Shown here one piece after another: positions 58,903-64,000 of a DNA stretch of 64,000 nucleotides. How positions within the stretch are numbered: the first letter of the stretch is position 1; the number at the start of each line of letters is the position of its first letter. The stretch is from assembly GCA_028277645.1 (NCBI GenBank), contig JANQFV010000003.1:1-64000 (forward strand), in the 5' to 3' direction. The position numbers and the translations under genes are program-made. This DNA is from Phycisphaerae bacterium (GTDB lineage: Bacteria > Planctomycetota > Phycisphaerae > UBA1845 > Fen-1342). The notes beneath the pieces are model-generated. The model worked only from the letters and a program-made list of their open reading frames with translations. It did no database searches and was not told the DNA's origin.

Positions 58903-61668
58903 ATGTCAGCGCGTTCCCATCGACTCTGGGCCTGTACGGCCATTCTGCTGACGGCGAGCATCGCCCTGGCGGGCAGTGCCGCGTCGTCCCCTGTGAGTGT
59001 CGCCGTCCTAAAGGACACCGGCGATCAGATTCATCTCTCATTTGAAATCGGTGATCCGGATCTGAAAACCGTTGAGATCGATGGCGTGCCGTACACGCAG
59101 GTCAGCCTACCCGGCGAGGCCGTGCTCCTTGACGCGGGCGCGCCGAAGCTGGTGCGCGTGACCCGCAGCGTGATTATCCCCAACGACGCCGCGATGACCG
59201 TGACCGTCGATGAGCGACTCTCGCAGTACTACGAGCTCGCGGACATCGACGTCGTCCCGTCGAAGGGCAATCTCTATCGCAACATCGATCCGGCGGACGT
59301 GCCGTACACGTTCGGCACCGCCTATCGCACCAACGCGTTCTATCCGGGCGCCGTTGCCGAGCTGAGCGATCCGTACATCGTCCGCGACTTCCGCGGCCAG
59401 ACCGTGCGGGTACACCCGCTCCAGTACAACCCGGTCACGCGTGTGCTGCGCGTCTATACCGAGATTGTGCTCGCGGTGGAGGAAGTCGGGCTGAGTAACG
59501 TCAACGTGCAGACGCGTGAGCGCACCGCGCATACGCTGAGCCGGGCGTTCCACGATCTGTACCAGCACCACTTCGTCAACTACGGCACCTACGCCCCGAA
59601 CCAGCGCTACGCGCCGCTCGATGAGCAGGGCGAGATGATCGTCATCAGCCACGGCCCGTTCATGACGAGCATGGCGCCGTTTGTTGCCCACAAGAACGGT
59701 ATCGGCATCCCGACGTCGATCGTGGACGTCGCGACCATTGGTAACAACTCCACTTCGATCAAGAGCTACATCCAGGGCATCTACAACGATCCCGGCCGCG
59801 ATCTGGCCTTTGTGCTGCTTGTTGGTGATTACTTGCAGGTCGCCACGCCGCAGGCGCAGGGCGGCGCTGCCGACCCGACGTACGGTTTGCTCGCCGGCAG
59901 CGATCACTATCCTGAGATCATCGTCGGCCGCTTCTCGGCCGAGACGACGGCCCACGTCGACACGCAGGTCGAGCGCTCGATCGAGTACGAACAGAACATG
60001 GCCACGACCCTCCCATGGTTTTGGAAAGCGATGGGCGTCGCGTCGAACCAGGGCCCAGGTGACGACGGCGAATACGACAACGTTCACCTCGACAACATCC
60101 GCACGCAACTGCTGGCCAACGGCTACACCGAAGTCGACCAGATCTACGATCCGTCCGCGACCTCGTCGCAGGTCAGCAACGCTCTCAACGCCGGCCGTGG
60201 TTACATCAACTACACCGGTCACGGCAGCACGACGAGCTGGAGTTCCTCTGGTTTCTCCAACACGCACATCAACGCCCTGACCAACGACAATATGCTGCCG
60301 TTCATCATCAGTGTCGCGTGTGTCAACGGCCAGTTTGACGGCTACACCTGCTTCGGCGAGGCGTGGCTCCGCGCGACGAACGGCGGCGAGCCGACCGGCG
60401 CCATCGGTGCCTACATGTCATCGATCAACCAGTCCTGGGACCCGCCGATGTCCGCACAGGATGAGTTCGCCGACCTGCTCTGCCCCGGTACCTACATCTG
60501 CTACGGCACGCTGTGCTTCGCCGGCTCGTGCCAGATGATTGACGACTACGGCTCGGCCGGCGACGAGATGTACGACACCTGGCACATCTTCGGCGATCCG
60601 TCGCTGTGCGTCGTCGGCATCACCGCCCCGCCGACCGGCATCTGGGTCACGCCGGGCGATGACCTGATCGGCGAAGGCAACTTCGGCGGCCCGTTCTCGC
60701 CGGACAGCATCGTCTACACCATCGAGAACAAAAACGTCACGCCGGTCGACTACGAAGTCTCCGCGGACGTCGATTGGGTCGATATCACATCGGCCGTCGG
60801 CACCATTCCGGGTGAGAGCACCGTGCAGGTCACCGTGGCGTTCAACACCGCCGCCAACTGGCTCGACAATGGCGTCTACAACGGCACGGTGTCGATCGCG
60901 AATCTGACAGACGGCGACGGTGACACGACGCGCGGCCTGCAGCTCACCGTCGGCGTGCCGGGCCCGATCTTCCAGTGGAACATGGACTCTGACCCCGGTT
61001 GGGATGTCCAGGGCAACTGGGCTTGGGGCCAGCCCACCGGTGCCAATCAGGATCCGTATGGCAACCCCGATCCGACCGCAGGCTTCACGGGCGCAAACGT
61101 GTACGGCTACAACCTGCTCGGCGACTACGAAGCGTCCATGCCCGAACGGCACCTGACGACGACGGCGCTGGATTGCAGCGACCTGACGCAGTGCTCGCTG
61201 CGGTTCATGCGTTGCCTGGGTGTCGAATCGGCCAGTTACGATCACGCCTACCTGCGAATCAGCAACAACGGCACCAACTGGGTCAATCTCTGGCAGAACT
61301 CGTCGACGGTTGATGACGGCGGCTGGGTCGCTCAGCAGTACGACATCTCCGCCTACGCCGACAATCAGGCGACGGTCTACATCCGCTGGACGATGGGGCC
61401 GACGGACAGCAGTTGGCAGTACTGCGGCTGGAACATCGACGATGTCGAGCTGTGGGCCCTCGCTCCGGCGAACCCCTACCCGCTGGGCGACCTGAACTGC
61501 GACGGTGTGGTCGACTTCGGCGACATCAACCCGTTCGTCGCGGCTCTCACTGACCCGCCGGAGTATGAGGCGACGTACGATTGCGACATCATGCTGGCCG
61601 ACATCGACCAGAACGGTTCGGTCGGCTTTGAAGACATCAACCCGTTCGTCGCGATGCTCGTAGACTAG
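58903..61668 (+). CDS. secreted C25 (gingipain-like) cysteine protease with dockerin-like tail, second of tandem pair
   Basis: 921 residues from ATG 58903 (AAAGGAGG 6 nt upstream). Signal peptide 1-23 (ending ASIALA-GS). Propeptide to about 245. Catalytic domain about 246-585, with His440 in YTGHGSTTSW and Cys473 in VACVNGQFD, spacing 33 as in gingipains. The C-terminal half repeats the architecture of the first protease: ENKNVTPVDYEVSADVDWVD, GWDVQGNWAWGQPTGANQDP, SLRFMRCLGVESASYDHAYL, DLNCDGVVDFGDINPFVAAL. The catalytic half differs much more than the tail, so after duplication the enzymatic part diverged while the tail was conserved or homogenised. Confidence 0.88.
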   Translation: MSARSHRLWACTAILLTASIALAGSAASSPVSVAVLKDTGDQIHLSFEIGDPDLKTVEIDGVPYTQVSLPGEAVLLDAGAPKLVRVTRSVIIPNDAAMTVTVDERLSQYYELADIDVVPSKGNLYRNIDPADVPYTFGTAYRTNAFYPGAVAELSDPYIVRDFRGQTVRVHPLQYNPVTRVLRVYTEIVLAVEEVGLSNVNVQTRERTAHTLSRAFHDLYQHHFVNYGTYAPNQRYAPLDEQGEMIVISHGPFMTSMAPFVAHKNGIGIPTSIVDVATIGNNSTSIKSYIQGIYNDPGRDLAFVLLVGDYLQVATPQAQGGAADPTYGLLAGSDHYPEIIVGRFSAETTAHVDTQVERSIEYEQNMATTLPWFWKAMGVASNQGPGDDGEYDNVHLDNIRTQLLANGYTEVDQIYDPSATSSQVSNALNAGRGYINYTGHGSTTSWSSSGFSNTHINALTNDNMLPFIISVACVNGQFDGYTCFGEAWLRATNGGEPTGAIGAYMSSINQSWDPPMSAQDEFADLLCPGTYICYGTLCFAGSCQMIDDYGSAGDEMYDTWHIFGDPSLCVVGITAPPTGIWVTPGDDLIGEGNFGGPFSPDSIVYTIENKNVTPVDYEVSADVDWVDITSAVGTIPGESTVQVTVAFNTAANWLDNGVYNGTVSIANLTDGDGDTTRGLQLTVGVPGPIFQWNMDSDPGWDVQGNWAWGQPTGANQDPYGNPDPTAGFTGANVYGYNLLGDYEASMPERHLTTTALDCSDLTQCSLRFMRCLGVESASYDHAYLRISNNGTNWVNLWQNSSTVDDGGWVAQQYDISAYADNQATVYIRWTMGPTDSSWQYCGWNIDDVELWALAPANPYPLGDLNCDGVVDFGDINPFVAALTDPPEYEATYDCDIMLADIDQNGSVGFEDINPFVAMLVD

Positions 61669-61700
61669 CCCGCGGCGGACCGACAGTACGCATCAACCAC

Positions 61701-61740
61701 ACGACCCCGCTCGCCGGCAACGGTAGGCGGGGTCGTCGTT
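61701..61740 (+). terminator. terminator of second C25 gene
   Basis: ACGACCCCGC (61701-61710) pairs with GCGGGGTCGT (61727-61736), followed by CGTTT. Confidence 0.8.
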
Positions 61741-61831
61741 TGGGTGGAGGGACTGGTCTGTGTGCCGTAAGCCCAGCGTTCTCCTGTGCAGCCCCCTGAC
61801 TCGGAAGCGCCACACCGACCGGCGACAGTTT

Positions 61832-64000
61832 CTACGCATCCAAATCGTCGAAGATAGTTCTCTCCTGCTCCCGCAGGTCCACGCGCCCGCTACTTGACGA
61901 TAGCTCGTCGTAGACTTCTTCGTCCCCTTCGAAGTCCTCTCGCAGTCGTTCGACTGTGTCGTTGATCTCGACCAGCGCGTTCGCCACGCTTGCTTGGACT
62001 TCCTCGTCATCGTCGAGCTCTTCCGCGAATGTCTCAAGCGCTTCTTTGAGTGGCTCAAAGTACCAGTCTGGATCCTCTGATCGATTGTAGTTCCACCGCC
62101 AATTGTCAATCTCACCAGACAAGTCTGGCAGCAGATTTCGCTTCACTAACGACAGTATTCCAGCAATCTCGTCCTTCGTAAAGACCGCTCGGATCCGCTC
62201 CGAGCTCAGAAAATCTGCGTCTGGCGTTGTAACGGCCAATGTCCGTACCCCTGCCACAAACACAGCTCTGTAACGCTCAGGAAGCAACTTCGCCTCGTGC
62301 AATCGCGCCAGCAATGCCGCTTCGGATGTTGCACTCAAAAACGAATGCGGCGTCGAGATTACCTTGAGAGTATCGGGGTACTGTGTCAGATACATCTGCA
62401 AAAACTCGGTGTCACAACGCTGCGTAAGAAACGTGTTCCTCGCCCGTGCAACATCCAATGCTCTGACCTTCCCAACAACCTCCAAGTATCGGCTCTGCGG
62501 CACGACGACCTTCGCACCGACAATATCGTGTCGGCCACAAGTTACTTCGCGAACGAGCTTCTCCGGAGGCGTGCCAGACAAGTAGACGTCAATCAACTCG
62601 GGGTCGTCCGCGATAATCTGACCGATGGCGTCGGCAATCGTCGGATGCCTGAACTGCCAAGCGTTTTCTGAGTCGTGAGCAAATCTCACCAGACTCCCGT
62701 TCAATGAGCCAAGCGACTGACTGACTCCTGCCAACGTCGATCCAAGCCTCTCGACCGCGTTTCGTTCAGATTCGACGAGATCAATCGGGCTTTCCAAGCT
62801 CCCGCCTCGCATGAACACCAACGCCAGCGCTGCTTTCGCATGAATGTCGAGTGAGCGAATTACGTCCAATAAAAAGTCCAGCGGCCGCTCGGCAAACGCC
62901 TTCAACGACGCAGCGGACATTTCCAGCTTCCGTGTAAACATTTGACTCCCCAGTCGCCTGGCGGTCTCTGGGAGGAATCGCGCGGCGCGAGACACGGCTG
63001 GCAAAAGGGGCTTTATTCGAGTCTTAAACGACCGAGGCTGATCGCCTAGCTTTATATGGTTGTAGAGTATCCTATCTCGCTCGTCCGCGGTAAGGCCTTG
63101 AACATTCACTATGACTTGGGATTCCCTGACCAAAGGAAATGCTGATGTCTTGAGGTCAGCCAATGCTGCTTCGAACACATAGTCCCGCGAGGTAAAAAGC
63201 ACCCGCGCCCCTCGCTTTATCGCGGCTTGAAGGCTCTGAAAGGCGCTGTTCCACGCAAGCGCCGTTTCCTTCTGATACTGCGTTGCGCCAAAGACGTCGT
63301 CAATCCAAAAGAACTGCCGCGGTTCGTGCGGATTCCAGTGATCAATGAATGCCTGTGCGTCGAGCAGCTTGGCAGTAGAGCAGTTCCATCGATCAAGAGC
63401 GCCGATGGCGAGTGTAGCGGCAATCGTCGACTTCCCAGATGCCGGTTCCCCAAGCAGGAGCACGAACCCATGCTCCTGTATGGCTGAAGCACTCTGGCGA
63501 TACGCATCCGTGATCACGAACTTAGCTAGGTCGTCACTGATGCTCGCTAGCAACGCCTTTGCTTGGTCGTACGCGCGCTCATCGAGTATCTGACTAAGAT
63601 CACCGAGTCCATACACGCGTGGAACGAGCATTCGAAGTCTTGAGTTTTCGCGTATGCGTAACGAGATCCAAGTCGCCCCATACACGCCGACCCAGCGAAT
63701 CCCGGGCATCGAGGCCAACTCGGACCTGACACTCTCTGCCACTGATCCCGATACGCCCATATTCGTCATAAGAATGTAGTTGTCTGCCAATCCGCGGAGT
63801 GCAAGCCTGCGGGCTTTCTCAAGTTCGCCGGAGAGCGACGAGAGGGTGAGGTTCTTGGTGGGATGGGCCGTATGCTTGCATTGGACTGTGTACGTTCCTT
63901 TCACTCCCCCCTCCTCGAGGTTACTCCATTGACCAGTGAAAGCTCCGTCGCGACCGCCATCGTTTGATGACAGATACGCCTCTACAGTCTGTCCGAACAA
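61832..64000 (-). CDS. Mrr-like nuclease / STAND NTPase (nSTAND3-type), N-terminus beyond window
   Basis: 722 visible residues; the codon at the right edge (TTG) is not a credible start, so the N-terminus is cut. The visible beginning holds a PD-(D/E)xK core of Mrr type: DGGRDGAFTG (Asp18 of the visible part) and YTVQCKHTA (QxK at 40-42), followed by LEKARRLALRGLADNYILMT. A P-loop NTPase follows: LLLGEPASGKSTIAATLA (Walker A 184-192), FFWIDDVFG (Walker B 230-235), ARVLFTSRDYVFEAAL (sensor). A long helical C-terminus and an acidic tail (AEELDDDEEVQASVANALVE) end the protein. The order nuclease, STAND-type NTPase, helical sensor is that of Avs-like and other STAND anti-phage proteins. AT-richer than neighbours. 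Confidence 0.75.
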   Translation of the reverse strand: MFGQTVEAYLSSNDGGRDGAFTGQWSNLEEGGVKGTYTVQCKHTAHPTKNLTLSSLSGELEKARRLALRGLADNYILMTNMGVSGSVAESVRSELASMPGIRWVGVYGATWISLRIRENSRLRMLVPRVYGLGDLSQILDERAYDQAKALLASISDDLAKFVITDAYRQSASAIQEHGFVLLLGEPASGKSTIAATLAIGALDRWNCSTAKLLDAQAFIDHWNPHEPRQFFWIDDVFGATQYQKETALAWNSAFQSLQAAIKRGARVLFTSRDYVFEAALADLKTSAFPLVRESQVIVNVQGLTADERDRILYNHIKLGDQPRSFKTRIKPLLPAVSRAARFLPETARRLGSQMFTRKLEMSAASLKAFAERPLDFLLDVIRSLDIHAKAALALVFMRGGSLESPIDLVESERNAVERLGSTLAGVSQSLGSLNGSLVRFAHDSENAWQFRHPTIADAIGQIIADDPELIDVYLSGTPPEKLVREVTCGRHDIVGAKVVVPQSRYLEVVGKVRALDVARARNTFLTQRCDTEFLQMYLTQYPDTLKVISTPHSFLSATSEAALLARLHEAKLLPERYRAVFVAGVRTLAVTTPDADFLSSERIRAVFTKDEIAGILSLVKRNLLPDLSGEIDNWRWNYNRSEDPDWYFEPLKEALETFAEELDDDEEVQASVANALVEINDTVERLREDFEGDEEVYDELSSSSGRVDLREQERTIFDDLDA

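Overview
The window looks like chromosomal DNA of a planctomycete, most likely Phycisphaerae-like. I base this on four things: high GC; two proteins ending in dockerin-like tails with the DLNCDGVVDF / DINPFV pattern and a third with a looser version; three proteins with PEP-CTERM-like ends; and several membrane proteins carrying a CxxCGYxL...CPECG zinc ribbon. No species can be named from this sequence alone. There is one tRNA (Gly-UCC), no rRNA and no CRISPR array. Most genes have Shine-Dalgarno-like sites and lie in short operons.

Layout. 1-3.2 kb: most of a large secreted M12B-like zinc protease, cut by the left edge. 3.6-7.6 kb: tRNA-Gly, a zinc-ribbon membrane protein, and an operon of a GH10-like protein without catalytic glutamates, a ComEA-like HhH protein and mannose-6-phosphate isomerase. 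7.6-9.6 kb: an AT-richer pair, an XRE/ImmA-IrrE metallopeptidase regulator plus an unknown protein. 9.8-17.6 kb: a secreted C15-like peptidase, smpB, two ECF sigma/anti-sigma operons and a Ser/Ala repeat protein; a second such protein follows at 18.0 kb. 18.8-28 kb: a PEP-CTERM protein, small membrane/lipoproteins, a DUF362 protein, a prolyl-oligopeptidase-like protein without its triad, folD, a CHRD protein and a fused FtcD. 28.1-31.1 kb: an acquired-looking island with a dnaE2 remnant and an XRE-cupin/SAH-hydrolase-like operon. 31-42 kb: an ABC ATPase, rpmE-prfA, ABC-F, secreted tricorn protease and a radical SAM/SPASM enzyme. 42.5-49 kb: a PEP-CTERM protein, two Cys-rich secreted proteins, an 11-repeat GGDDxY protein and a COG4324-like lipoprotein. 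49-55.4 kb: ispE, asnB, prfB, metK and an IMPase-family phosphatase. 55.7-61.7 kb: tandem C25 (gingipain-like) proteases. 61.8-64 kb: an Mrr-like nuclease/STAND NTPase cut by the right edge.

The strongest regulatory find is upstream of asnB. A 27-codon leader ORF holds five Asn codons in eight positions, followed by mutually exclusive antiterminator and terminator stems with a U-tract: a textbook ribosome-mediated attenuator. prfB carries the classic CTTTGAC programmed +1 frameshift. Six copies of a ~92-nt imperfect palindrome, plus a second C/G-rich hairpin family, are scattered between genes.

Themes: a secreted proteolytic repertoire (M12B, C15-like, tricorn, two C25, a COG4324-like lipoprotein), probable pseudoenzymes (GH10-like, POP-like), repeat-rich or Cys-rich envelope proteins, and three AT-richer accessory islands of which at least two look like defence or regulatory cassettes.
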